The position numbers and the translations under genes are program-made. DNA of 64,000 nucleotides from NCBI GenBank assembly GCA_964523395.1, contig CAZFXS010000005.1, positions 62,001 to 126,000 on the forward strand. The letters are read 5' to 3'. Origin of the DNA: JANYJZ01 sp964523395 (GTDB lineage: Bacteria > Bacteroidota > Ignavibacteria > UBA10030 > SZUA-254). A model generated the notes under the pieces. The model ran no database searches. It saw only the letters and a program-made list of their open reading frames with translations, and was not told where the DNA came from. The first letter of the stretch is position 1. Each line of letters starts with the position of its first letter. This document shows, piece after piece, positions 28,742-36,477 of the stretch.

Positions 28742-28945
28742 TTATGTAAGTTGTGACAGGCGCGCGCTGATTTCCCTGACGATATTCTTAAAGGTCTTGT
28801 CTCTTCTTAGCGTGTACAATACCTGCCACTTTCGCCAGTTTGCCTCATCAAGACCAACTTCAGCTTCAGTAAATTTTTTATTTTTAGGTAAAAATTGGTC
28901 TATGAAATTTTTAAGCTTTATCGTTTTCCTCTGTATATTTTTCAA
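28742..28945 (-). CDS. Unrecognised 67-residue basic helical protein
   Basis: The TTG start overlaps the previous gene's TGA (TTGA), and the stop is followed at once by the ribosome-binding site of the next gene. The protein is Lys/Arg-rich with two probable helices (RKTIKLKNFIDQFL and DEANWRKWQVLYTLRRD). Coupled small genes of this kind suggest a functional unit. No family was recognised. Confidence 0.45.
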   Translation of the reverse strand: MKNIQRKTIKLKNFIDQFLPKNKKFTEAEVGLDEANWRKWQVLYTLRRDKTFKNIVREISARLSQLT

Positions 28946-29280
28946 GAATTGACTTTCTTGTGATTTCCGATGGTATTGCGATTTCCTAGCGTGATAAACT
29001 GTTTAAAAAATGTGGCCACGTATCCAGACGGCTTTTTCATCTTAAACATCGTTTTATCCGGTAATTCAGAATCGGGTTCGCTCATCGTTTCTATCGAAAC
29101 TGGGTGTATTTCTTCTGAGGGAGTCACGGGTATGATATTGGCAGTTGATCCGACATTGTACCAGACTGTGCCATCAATTTCGTGCTGATTCGCTTCCTGG
29201 TCTATTTGGGATACGCCAAGATTGAAAAAATATCCCGTTATTTTCTTTTTGTGTTCTTTCATAAGATCATTTATTGGCAC
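28942..29280 (-). CDS. Unrecognised 112-residue protein, first gene of a small cassette
   Basis: It starts at a GTG with AGAGG six bases upstream; an ATG six codons later is an alternative. The N-terminus is Lys-rich (LMKEHKKKITGYFF), the middle is acidic and Pro/Glu-rich, and the C-terminus is basic. No membrane segment or known domain is seen. It overlaps the following gene by 4 bases. Confidence 0.45.
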   Translation of the reverse strand: MPINDLMKEHKKKITGYFFNLGVSQIDQEANQHEIDGTVWYNVGSTANIIPVTPSEEIHPVSIETMSEPDSELPDKTMFKMKKPSGYVATFFKQFITLGNRNTIGNHKKVNS

Positions 29281-29438
29281 ATGCTACCTCTGAAGATGAT
29301 TAAAAAGCCGTGAATATCGATAAATTGGAATGAGCAGACGATTCATACACGATTGGTCTTTACCAGACTTCTTCTTCAAAGATTACTATATCAACATACA
29401 GACTTCCTGTGCCAATAGCGAAACATTTACGATGTTTA

Positions 29439-29963
29439 TTATTTCATCAAAATGTCCTTTACACACCTCCAAACGCCATCTTTATCTTTGGTTATTGGTT
29501 GTATGTTCGAGAACTGACCAGAACCTTTTTTCCCATCCAGGAATGGATCACCTTCAAATTCAAGTTCATCCGTTTGATCTTTGTACCCCTGTCCTGAGAT
29601 TTTATAATGCACATGTGCTACAATTTTTGAATCGGGATAGGAAGCCGGCCGGATTGTACGATACTCGTATTTTCCCTCCGAGTTTGTTGTCATAGTTCCG
29701 CGCAACCTGGGAGTTTTGTCGGTGGCTTTTGGATCATGATAATACCCACTTGCATCCGTGTGGTAGACATATACCGTAATTCCGGGGACAGGGGTTTTTC
29801 CGTCCGAGGCATAGACAGTTCCCGTCACTACCATCGGTTCACCCGGCTCATCTTTAGATGCAATCGTGATACTCCAATGATCCTTCTTATTGTGCCACCG
29901 TCCTCCGAAGACAAGCAACAGTAACGTACAGGCAATGACCAGATTTATTACGATGTTTTTCAT
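29439..29963 (-). CDS. Exported intradiol ring-cleavage dioxygenase-like protein
   Basis: The 174-residue protein has an N-terminal hydrophobic anchor or signal (IVINLVIACTLLLLVFG). A compact intradiol dioxygenase domain follows: GKTPVPGITVYVYHTDASGYY, then RGTMTTNSEGKYEYRTIRPASYP and AHVHY. All four iron ligands of protocatechuate 3,4-dioxygenase appear retained (Y74, Y109, H117, H119). AAGGAG precedes the ATG. Secreted single-subunit members are known in bacteria and fungi; the substrate is unknown. A YceI gene is 35 bp upstream, so the two are likely cotranscribed. Confidence 0.75.
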   Translation of the reverse strand: MKNIVINLVIACTLLLLVFGGRWHNKKDHWSITIASKDEPGEPMVVTGTVYASDGKTPVPGITVYVYHTDASGYYHDPKATDKTPRLRGTMTTNSEGKYEYRTIRPASYPDSKIVAHVHYKISGQGYKDQTDELEFEGDPFLDGKKGSGQFSNIQPITKDKDGVWRCVKDILMK

Positions 29964-29998
29964 AAGAGCATCTCCTTCAATTCAGATATACGAAACGG

Positions 29999-30592
29999 TT
30001 ATTTAGATGATGCGCCGACAAGAAGGTTAATCGTGACATCTTTGCCGATAACATCCCATCCTTTTGCTACGCCAAAATCTTCCCTATTAATAATAAATTC
30101 GGATTCGAATCCGGCAATCTGTCCTATTTCGTTCCCTGCAAACGCTACTCCGGTTACTTTCACGGGAATTGTGATCCGTTTGGTGATACCGCGAATTGTA
30201 ATATCGCCTGATACAAAGAGTGAATCTTTGCCTTTCATCCAGGCATTTGAGCTTCTGAATGTCATCGCAGGATAATTTTTCACATCCAGAAATTCCTGAC
30301 TCCGGATAGCGCCGTCCCTGTTGGCATTTCTGCTGTCCACACTCGCAGTTTGAATGGTGAACTCTATCTGCGTGGAATTCGGATTTGACGGATCATATTT
30401 AATTGTCCCATTAAAGTCCTTAAATCTTCCCTCTTCTTTGATGACCAGCCATTTATAGACTGAGAACCCGATATGGCTGTCTTCTTTCCGGACTCTGAAT
30501 ATTTTGTCGGGGGATCCCGCAAATGAGCTATCTATAAAAATGAAACTGATGAGAAACAACATGAACGATGAGTGGAATGACATTGAACGCAT
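29999..30592 (-). CDS. YceI family periplasmic lipocalin-like protein
   Basis: The 197-residue protein has a signal peptide (FMLFLISFIFIDSSFAG). The YceI fold follows: SHIGFSVYKW, IKYDPSNPNSTQIEFTIQTASVDSRN, then LDVKNYPAMTFRS and GDITIRGITKRITIPV. YceI proteins bind polyisoprenoid or other lipids in the periplasm. AAAGGAG lies before the ATG. It forms a two-gene unit with the dioxygenase-like gene. Confidence 0.9.
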   Translation of the reverse strand: MRSMSFHSSFMLFLISFIFIDSSFAGSPDKIFRVRKEDSHIGFSVYKWLVIKEEGRFKDFNGTIKYDPSNPNSTQIEFTIQTASVDSRNANRDGAIRSQEFLDVKNYPAMTFRSSNAWMKGKDSLFVSGDITIRGITKRITIPVKVTGVAFAGNEIGQIAGFESEFIINREDFGVAKGWDVIGKDVTINLLVGASSK

Positions 30593-30690
30593 AGCGATCT
30601 CCTTTCTGAATCAGATGAGTAGTTCGGTTTACTGATGATTGGATACCGCTGAAGAAGAGAAGGTTTGAAACAATAACAGAAAAGATTAGA

Positions 30691-30731
30691 CCACTAAGAC
30701 ACCAGGGACACTAAGGAGCACAAAGAAAAAC
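30691..30731. repeat. Dispersed CACTAAGACAC element, copy 1
   Basis: The stretch starts CCACTAAGACACC and ends CACAAAGAAAAACT, just past the stop of the anti-sigma gene. A second copy in opposite orientation is at 60604-60643, without the ~9-base insertion seen here. A fragment (CCACTAAGAT) is at 34661. Confidence 0.5.
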
Positions 30732-30732
30732 T

Positions 30733-31893
30733 TTATGGCTTTGAAATTGCTGAAGGATCGAGGACAGGATTGCCGTTCGACAGCGGCATCAATTCAAATT
30801 CTTCCCACCAGGCATTCAGCATTGTTTGATCAAGACGCAGAATACCGTCACGTGTTACACCATCGGGCGGCGGGAGTACTTCCGCGAATGTGTCGTACAC
30901 ATCGGCACGGCGGGATTCGCTGACCCGGTTCAACAAATGCCAGAGTGTCACAGCATCTTCTTTTCCCGCGCTGTTCAAAATAATTGCAAGGGACTCATCG
31001 CCACCTTTTGCAAAATCGAATTCCTTGAGCGCGTTTCGAAGTGTATCCGACGCATATTCTGAGTAGGGTGTTCCGGGGCCGATACCGGGACGTGTTTCGC
31101 AAAACGCGGCAGAAGGAACAACAGATGTTTTTCCATTCCATTCAAGCGCAACCCACCCCGCAGTTACCAACAGCCTTCCATTTCCGGTACTGTCGACCAT
31201 CAGGCGATATTCGCATCCCAAATCAATTGCAACAGCCGAGGGCGTTTCCACCACAAACACACGCGGCGGGACCCATGTAGATGCCTTGATAATTCCGCGA
31301 TCAAGCGCGAACCGGTGTTCACCTTTTTCAGCGTGAAGCAGACGAATTTGCGAATTTGGTTCTATCCGGACATTACCGATCGCAGTGTTGCTAATCATTG
31401 CTGATGAATTGGCATCCGTGACAATGATATTCCCGTTCTTCACTGCATCTGTTTGAACAACATGTTGTTCTTCCAGATGCGGGGTTCCGGTAACCGCAGC
31501 AATTTCCCAGCCGGTTATTTCTTTTTTAGTTAAAGTGGTCAGCCAGAATGCAGTGATGGCAATAATCAGGATTGCAAATGCAAAACCAAACCTTGCGACC
31601 ATTGGTTGCTGCCAGAAAGGAAACGTAATCCCTCTTCCGGGCTTTGTAAGATATTGCGGAGATACAGCCCTGCGTGTTTCAATCCGGTTTGCAATGCCGT
31701 TCCATAAATCACGTTCCGGACGAACATCACGAGGAAGCTGTTGAGCTCTCTGCAGTAACAACTGAAGACCCTGAAGCTCTTTTCGGCATTCCCGGCATGC
31801 AGGCAAATGACGATCAATGATCGCTTTTACGTCGGCACTTAGCGCACCATCGACGTACTCGTTCAATAATTCCTGTATCTCATTGCATTTCAT
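30733..31893 (-). CDS. Anti-sigma factor with zinc-finger, one membrane segment and a FecR-like periplasmic domain
   Basis: The 386-residue protein begins with a zf-HC2 anti-sigma domain (H29, C33, C36 in HLPACRECRKEL). It has one membrane segment (FGFAFAILIIAITAFWLTTL) and then a FecR-like domain with IEPNSQIRLLHAEKG and ETPSAVAIDLGCEY. It should hold the adjacent ECF sigma factor and respond to an envelope signal. Its ATG overlaps the sigma stop codon (ATGA). Confidence 0.85.
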   Translation of the reverse strand: MKCNEIQELLNEYVDGALSADVKAIIDRHLPACRECRKELQGLQLLLQRAQQLPRDVRPERDLWNGIANRIETRRAVSPQYLTKPGRGITFPFWQQPMVARFGFAFAILIIAITAFWLTTLTKKEITGWEIAAVTGTPHLEEQHVVQTDAVKNGNIIVTDANSSAMISNTAIGNVRIEPNSQIRLLHAEKGEHRFALDRGIIKASTWVPPRVFVVETPSAVAIDLGCEYRLMVDSTGNGRLLVTAGWVALEWNGKTSVVPSAAFCETRPGIGPGTPYSEYASDTLRNALKEFDFAKGGDESLAIILNSAGKEDAVTLWHLLNRVSESRRADVYDTFAEVLPPPDGVTRDGILRLDQTMLNAWWEEFELMPLSNGNPVLDPSAISKP

Positions 31894-32471
31894 TGTTCAA
31901 GCATTCCCCGTAAAAGTTTTCTCGCTCTGTGAAGCTGTGCTTTTGATGTCCCGACGGCCAGCCCCATCTTTTCAGCAATTTCGTTATGCTGAAATCCTTC
32001 AACATCGTGTAACACAAAAATCGCACGGGCTTGTTCCGGCAATTTTGCTATGGCATCTTCCAGATCCATTGCAACACCGGCCGGAGTTTGTTGCTCCACT
32101 GTATCAAATTGCTCAATGTCATCCGACGATGCTATCCGTGCGGCGCGACGCCGTTCTGACCGTTTATCTCCAAGCACTTTATTTACAGTCACACGATGCA
32201 GCCATGTCATAAATGCGCTTTCTCCGCGAAATGAACCGAGGATTTCCCACACATGCACAAACACTTCCTGTGTTAGTTCCTCCGCCCGTGACCTGTTGCC
32301 CGCAACGCGAAGACAAAGCGCATACACTCTGCCGGTGTGATGGCGGTACAATTGCTCAAACGCACCGGTATCACCTTTTTGCGCGAGGCGTATGACTTCC
32401 CTTTCGTCAAAACGGGCTTCTTGTTCAAATCCCAAAAGAGGAACCTCTAATGTTAATGTTTCTGCCGGCAT
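31890..32471 (-). CDS. RNA polymerase ECF-type sigma factor
   Basis: The 193-residue protein has region 2 (LYRHHTGRVYALCLRVAGNRSRAEELTQEVFVHVW, near 40-75) with the ELTQEVF core. Region 4 follows (LPEQARAIFVLHDVEGFQHNEIAEKMGLAVGTSKAQLHRARKLL). It directs transcription in response to its anti-sigma partner, encoded by the overlapping next gene. It sits 65 bp after dnaG. Confidence 0.92.
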   Translation of the reverse strand: MPAETLTLEVPLLGFEQEARFDEREVIRLAQKGDTGAFEQLYRHHTGRVYALCLRVAGNRSRAEELTQEVFVHVWEILGSFRGESAFMTWLHRVTVNKVLGDKRSERRRAARIASSDDIEQFDTVEQQTPAGVAMDLEDAIAKLPEQARAIFVLHDVEGFQHNEIAEKMGLAVGTSKAQLHRARKLLRGMLEQ

Positions 32472-32536
32472 TGTGTTGTTTACTGTTCATTGATTGGATG
32501 CCGGTCAGAATAAAATGGTTTGAAAAAGGAATGAAT

Positions 32537-34426
32537 TCAGGAAGACTGAGCGGGCGCGGAGCTTTCCGGAGCGGATTGCGATTCAAGCTGTTTCAGTTCC
32601 GCCACAAGCTGGTTATTCCGCTCTAAAAAGGGGATTGTATTCTCGCCGCGGCGTATTGCCTCCTTCATTACCCTCTGGTTTTCTTTCATCATGCGGTTGA
32701 GAGCATTCCGCCGCATAACACGAAGTGAATCCGAAGCTATTTTCCCGGGATCTCCCTGTGTAGTATCGAGTCCTCCCCGTTCGGAATCATTTCCAATATG
32801 ATATTTGCTGAAAACCAGTTCGCTGATAAACTGCTTGAGAAAAGGATCATCGACTTCATTCATCAATTCAGAAGGGTCAATCTTTGTTCCGTGGTCCGTA
32901 TGATGCTTTAGCAGAGAAGCAATCGTCCGGGACCGGGGATGAGTAAAATCTTCGACACTAATATGATGAAAGATTGATTCGGTCAGTGCATTCCCGCCAT
33001 CAAGCAAGGCATGAATCAAATCCCGTTCCTCTGCCGGAATATGTTCGGAGCGGCTTTCATACTGTTGACCGGAAGGTTCTTCCTGTGGTGAAGAGAATTG
33101 TTGTTGAACGTATTCCCTCTTTCGGGTCTCGCCGCGCAGTTTTTCCAATTCCCGAAGCAGTGTTGATTCATACAGCTTATATTTTTCTGCAACCTGTTTG
33201 ACATAGAAATTCTGCTTGAGTTCGTCTTTCATGCTGGCAATTGACTGGACAATCGTGCGCACCGCCTGCGCCTGTCCTTCGGGTGTGGAAAGTTTCCCCT
33301 GCCGTTCATAGGCTTCCGAGATAAAATCAATAAATGAGACTGACTTGTCGACAAGTTTTTTAAACGCGTCGCCGCCATGTTTCTTGACATACGAATCGGG
33401 GTCATCACCCTCGGGAAGCGAGGCAACCCGCACGTCCAGATCATTTGAGAGGATCAAATCAACTCCCCGCATTGCCGCTTTTGAGCCGGCGGAATCGGCA
33501 TCGTAGATAATGGTAATATTCTTCGTGTACCGGCCAATAATCTGGATCTGCTCCTGCGTTAAGGCCGTTCCGCTGGAGGCAACGATATTTTTTATCCCTG
33601 CCTGATAGACGCTGATAAGATCGGCATACCCTTCAACAAGAATGACAAAATCATTCTCACGGATTGCGTCTTTCGCCTGGTACAGTCCGTAAAGAATGCG
33701 GCTTTTATTATAGATAGGTGTTTCAGGAGAATTGATATATTTTCCAAGCGGGTCATCCTCGCGGAGTTTGCGCGCACCAAATCCGACAACTCTCCCGGTC
33801 GATGAAAAGATGGGAAACATAGCGCGCCCGCGGAAATAATCATAATACGTACCATCGTTTCGTTTTCTTGCAAGCCCTGCTTTTTCAAGCAGTTCAGCCG
33901 AGAATCCTTTTTCCTGCGCATGCTTTATTAAAGCATCCCACGAACCGGGTGAATAGCCGAGTCCGAATGCTTTTATCGTCTCGCCGGTAAATCCTCTCTG
34001 CTTAAGGTACTCATGAGCAAATTTTCCCTCGGTTGTTTCTATAAGTGACGCATAGTAAAACAAACCTGCGGTTCTGTACAATTGATACATCTGTTCCTGC
34101 TCGCTCGCGGCGGCAGTATCCTGCTCAGTAGTATATTGTGGTAATGTAATACCAACTTTTTCCGCTAACGACCGCACAGCTTCGACGAATGAAACTTTCT
34201 CATACTCCATAATAAACGTAAAGACATTTCCGCCGACGCCGCATCCGAAGCAATGGTACATTTGCCGGTCCTGTGAGACATTAAACGAAGGGGTTTTCTC
34301 GGTATGGAACGGACAAAGTCCCAGGAAATTCTTCCCGCGCTTTTTGAGCTTGACGACAGAACCGATGACATCGACAATATCAGCAGCGTTGCGGATTTCG
34401 TCTATTTTTTCAGGGGGAATTCTCAA
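32537..34426 (-). CDS. dnaG: DNA primase
   Basis: The 629-residue protein has the N-terminal CHC2 zinc ribbon (C38, H41, C59, C62 in CPFHTEKTPSF and YHCFGCGVGG), the catalytic core and the Toprim fold (ILVEGYADLISVYQAG, then IIYDADSAGSKAAMR). The last ~150 residues are the helicase-interaction region. It makes primers for replication. A period-8 degenerate repeat lies upstream. Confidence 0.95.
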   Translation of the reverse strand: MRIPPEKIDEIRNAADIVDVIGSVVKLKKRGKNFLGLCPFHTEKTPSFNVSQDRQMYHCFGCGVGGNVFTFIMEYEKVSFVEAVRSLAEKVGITLPQYTTEQDTAAASEQEQMYQLYRTAGLFYYASLIETTEGKFAHEYLKQRGFTGETIKAFGLGYSPGSWDALIKHAQEKGFSAELLEKAGLARKRNDGTYYDYFRGRAMFPIFSSTGRVVGFGARKLREDDPLGKYINSPETPIYNKSRILYGLYQAKDAIRENDFVILVEGYADLISVYQAGIKNIVASSGTALTQEQIQIIGRYTKNITIIYDADSAGSKAAMRGVDLILSNDLDVRVASLPEGDDPDSYVKKHGGDAFKKLVDKSVSFIDFISEAYERQGKLSTPEGQAQAVRTIVQSIASMKDELKQNFYVKQVAEKYKLYESTLLRELEKLRGETRKREYVQQQFSSPQEEPSGQQYESRSEHIPAEERDLIHALLDGGNALTESIFHHISVEDFTHPRSRTIASLLKHHTDHGTKIDPSELMNEVDDPFLKQFISELVFSKYHIGNDSERGGLDTTQGDPGKIASDSLRVMRRNALNRMMKENQRVMKEAIRRGENTIPFLERNNQLVAELKQLESQSAPESSAPAQSS

Positions 34427-34433
34427 AACAGTA

Positions 34434-34489
34434 GATTAATGGATGACAACGGATAAATGGATAAATGACTAAGTGACTCAATGTTACAA
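34434..34489. repeat. Degenerate period-8 tandem repeat upstream of dnaG
   Basis: Successive 8-base words such as CGGATAAA, TGGATAAA, TGACTAAG and TGACTCAA begin 8 bp from the dnaG start codon. It resembles the heptamer tracts upstream of cdsA and tpiA. Confidence 0.45.
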
Positions 34490-34591
34490 TTTTTTCACGG
34501 ATTGATGCTGGCGTTGCTAAGGTAAGAAAATAGGGGAAGTGAAGCAAACAGCGGATTAACAGGGTACTGTACTAATTAGTTAGGCATTAAA

Positions 34592-34615
34592 GATCCTTCG
34601 CCTCCGCTCAGGATC
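34592..34615. repeat. Inverted repeat with CTTCGCCTCCGCTC core
   Basis: GATCCT (34592-34597) and AGGATC (34610-34615) flank a 12-base core. The core words recur in the inverted repeat about 90 bases downstream. Confidence 0.4.
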
Positions 34616-34686
34616 ATCGCAATCTCTGCAAAAGTGAAACATGATTTTCAAAAAAGGACACCACTAAGATTCACCGTAGAGGTTCA

Positions 34687-34724
34687 TCGCCTTCGCTCGG
34701 CAATGAGGCCCAGAGCGAAGGCGA
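34687..34724. repeat. 12-bp inverted repeat with 14-base spacer
   Basis: TCGCCTTCGCTC (34687-34698) pairs perfectly with GAGCGAAGGCGA (34713-34724). It lies in the intergenic region between kamA and dnaG and is related in wording to 34592-34615. Confidence 0.55.
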
Positions 34725-34814
34725 AGGGTCGAGTATCAGAGTAGAAAAAATAAACCACCGCAGAGAAAATGAGTTATTGATTCTTCGCTCTCCGTGCTTC
34801 TGGGTAAAAAAAAA

Positions 34815-35963
34815 TTATGCCTCTACTTCAACAGTCTCCGGTTCAGGCTTATGTTTACCGTTCCCGTTGCGGCGTTTGCGCATGAATTGCTTCTCGACTG
34901 GCGATGTTTCGGCGTCGGATTTTTCTTCGACATCAGGATAGGTAAATATCTCATTCTTGTAATTGCGAAGGATAATCTGCTTCCCAGCCCTGCCGATGAC
35001 ATACTGCGGCAACAGCGGAATTTTCCCGCCGCCGCCCGGCGCGTCGATAACATACGAAGGAATCGCGAGACCGGAAGTATGTCCGCGAAGTTTGTCCATA
35101 ATCTCAAGTCCTTTACTGACCGGCGTACGGAAGTAATCCGTTCCTTTCGTAATATCAGCCTGGTAGAGATAATACGGACGCACGCGCATCGCGAGAAGCT
35201 TTCTGACCAGTTCGAGCATGACGTTAGGATCGTCATTCACGCCTTTCATCAGCACAGCCTGGTTGCCGACCGGGACGCCGGCATCGGCGAGCATTTCACA
35301 GGCCCGTTTTGCTTCCGGTGTAACTTCCCATGGATGGTTAAAATGCGTGTTCACGTAAATCGGATGATATTTCTTGATCATCCTGCAAAGTTTGGGGGTG
35401 ATGCGCTGGGGCAACACGCATGGCATCTTTGTGCCGAGGCGGATGATTTCAACATGAGGAATAGCACGCAATCCTTTGAGGATTCTTTCAAGCAAAAAGT
35501 CCGTTAGCATCAACGGATCACCGCCGGAGAGAATAACGTCGCGGATTTGTGGAGTTTTTGCTATGTAATCGATACCATCCTGAATATACTTCATATTAAT
35601 TTTGGAGGAGTCTCCCACCTTACGCTTGCGCGTGCAGAAGCGGCAATACATGGAGCACTGGCTCGTTGTCAGGAAGAGAACGCGATCAGGATAACGATGC
35701 ACGATGCTTGGCACCGGACTATGTGAGTCTTCGGCGAGAGGATCTTCGGGCAAACCGTCTTCCTCCAGTTCGCGTGCGTCCGGGATACATTGGAGCCAGA
35801 TCGGGTCGCCGGGGTAGCGGATTAAGCTGAGGTAATAGGGATTAATGCGGGTATGAAACAATGAATTGAGTTTCTCCGCCGCTTCTTTGTCAAATCCAAA
35901 CCGCTCAACAAGATCTTTTCCGCTGTCCACACTTTGACGCAACATTTCCTGCCAGAGTTCCAT
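34815..35963 (-). CDS. kamA: Lysine 2,3-aminomutase family radical SAM/PLP enzyme
   Basis: The 382-residue protein has the [4Fe-4S] motif C103, C107, C110 in SQCSMYCRFCTRKRK and the PLP lysine K314 in DAPGGGGK. The two Asp residues that bind the substrate epsilon-amine in clostridial lysine aminomutase (D293 and D330) correspond to D270 and D307, with the same spacing of 37. This favours L-lysine to L-beta-lysine over glutamate aminomutase. AAGGA precedes the ATG. The C-terminus is a basic then acidic tail. It is the last gene of an operon with a GNAT acetyltransferase and two ATP-grasp ligases. Confidence 0.9.
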   Translation of the reverse strand: MELWQEMLRQSVDSGKDLVERFGFDKEAAEKLNSLFHTRINPYYLSLIRYPGDPIWLQCIPDARELEEDGLPEDPLAEDSHSPVPSIVHRYPDRVLFLTTSQCSMYCRFCTRKRKVGDSSKINMKYIQDGIDYIAKTPQIRDVILSGGDPLMLTDFLLERILKGLRAIPHVEIIRLGTKMPCVLPQRITPKLCRMIKKYHPIYVNTHFNHPWEVTPEAKRACEMLADAGVPVGNQAVLMKGVNDDPNVMLELVRKLLAMRVRPYYLYQADITKGTDYFRTPVSKGLEIMDKLRGHTSGLAIPSYVIDAPGGGGKIPLLPQYVIGRAGKQIILRNYKNEIFTYPDVEEKSDAETSPVEKQFMRKRRNGNGKHKPEPETVEVEA

Positions 35964-35976
35964 AGATCCTTCCTGA

Positions 35977-36477
35977 TTATGAGAGATATTTTGCGTAGAC
36001 GACGAGATCGTCGCCTATTTTATAATAATCCTTGATACGCGCGGCTTCAAGAAACTTTGTCTTTTTATAGAACATCCGCGTGCTGTCGTATTTTGGCTGT
36101 GAAGAAGTCTCCGCAATTAACAGTCGTCCACCCCAGTTTTTCACAAGATTTTCAATGTAATGCAAGAGTTCTTTTCCGACTCCTTTGCCATGTGCCGACG
36201 GTTTCACCGCAATCCAATAAAGATCGTACGTTCCAACAGTCGCGGGAGTCGGCCCGATACAAAAATAACCGAGAACTTCATTGCGTTCTCCGACTCCGGT
36301 ATATGCGATATAATCATGTTGTTCTTTATTGTTCAGCGTTGCGTCGATCAGTTCCAGCGCTATCGCGATTTCATCTTCCGAAAAGACTCCGGTATCGCGT
36401 AAAATACGTTCAAGCGGTTCGCGGTCTTCGCGGATCAGCTGACGGATGGTAATCAGGGCATCCGTTCCAATGCGCAT
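35977..36477 (-). CDS. GNAT family N-acetyltransferase
   Basis: The 166-residue protein has the GNAT acetyl-CoA loop (VKPSAHGKGVGKELLHYIE, about 93-111) and the later strand RLLIAETSSQPKYDSTRMFYKKTKF. Its start overlaps the ATP-grasp gene upstream by 25 bp and kamA follows 13 bp later. An acetyltransferase beside a lysine aminomutase recalls ablB, which makes N-epsilon-acetyl-beta-lysine. However, AblB is clearly longer (about 270 residues), so equivalence is unproven. Confidence 0.85.
   Translation of the reverse strand: MRIGTDALITIRQLIREDREPLERILRDTGVFSEDEIAIALELIDATLNNKEQHDYIAYTGVGERNEVLGYFCIGPTPATVGTYDLYWIAVKPSAHGKGVGKELLHYIENLVKNWGGRLLIAETSSQPKYDSTRMFYKKTKFLEAARIKDYYKIGDDLVVYAKYLS

Larger units (their letters stand above)
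34427..34814. other. Repeat-rich intergenic region between the kamA operon end and dnaG
   Basis: This 388-bp stretch has no credible gene. It holds a period-8 tract (34434-34489), two inverted repeats built on CTTCGC/GCTC words (34592-34615 and 34687-34724), a fragment of the CACTAAGAC element (34661-34670) and a CCGCAGAGAAAA-type word near 34757. On the minus strand a run of nine T residues immediately follows the kamA stop, without a convincing hairpin. Confidence 0.6.

Noticed and set aside
34815..35963. KamA as EpmB of the EF-P modification pathway.
   Set aside because: EpmA and EF-P genes are not adjacent, and the operon partners are ATP-grasp ligases and an acetyltransferase. The protein also has the length and tail of stand-alone aminomutases.
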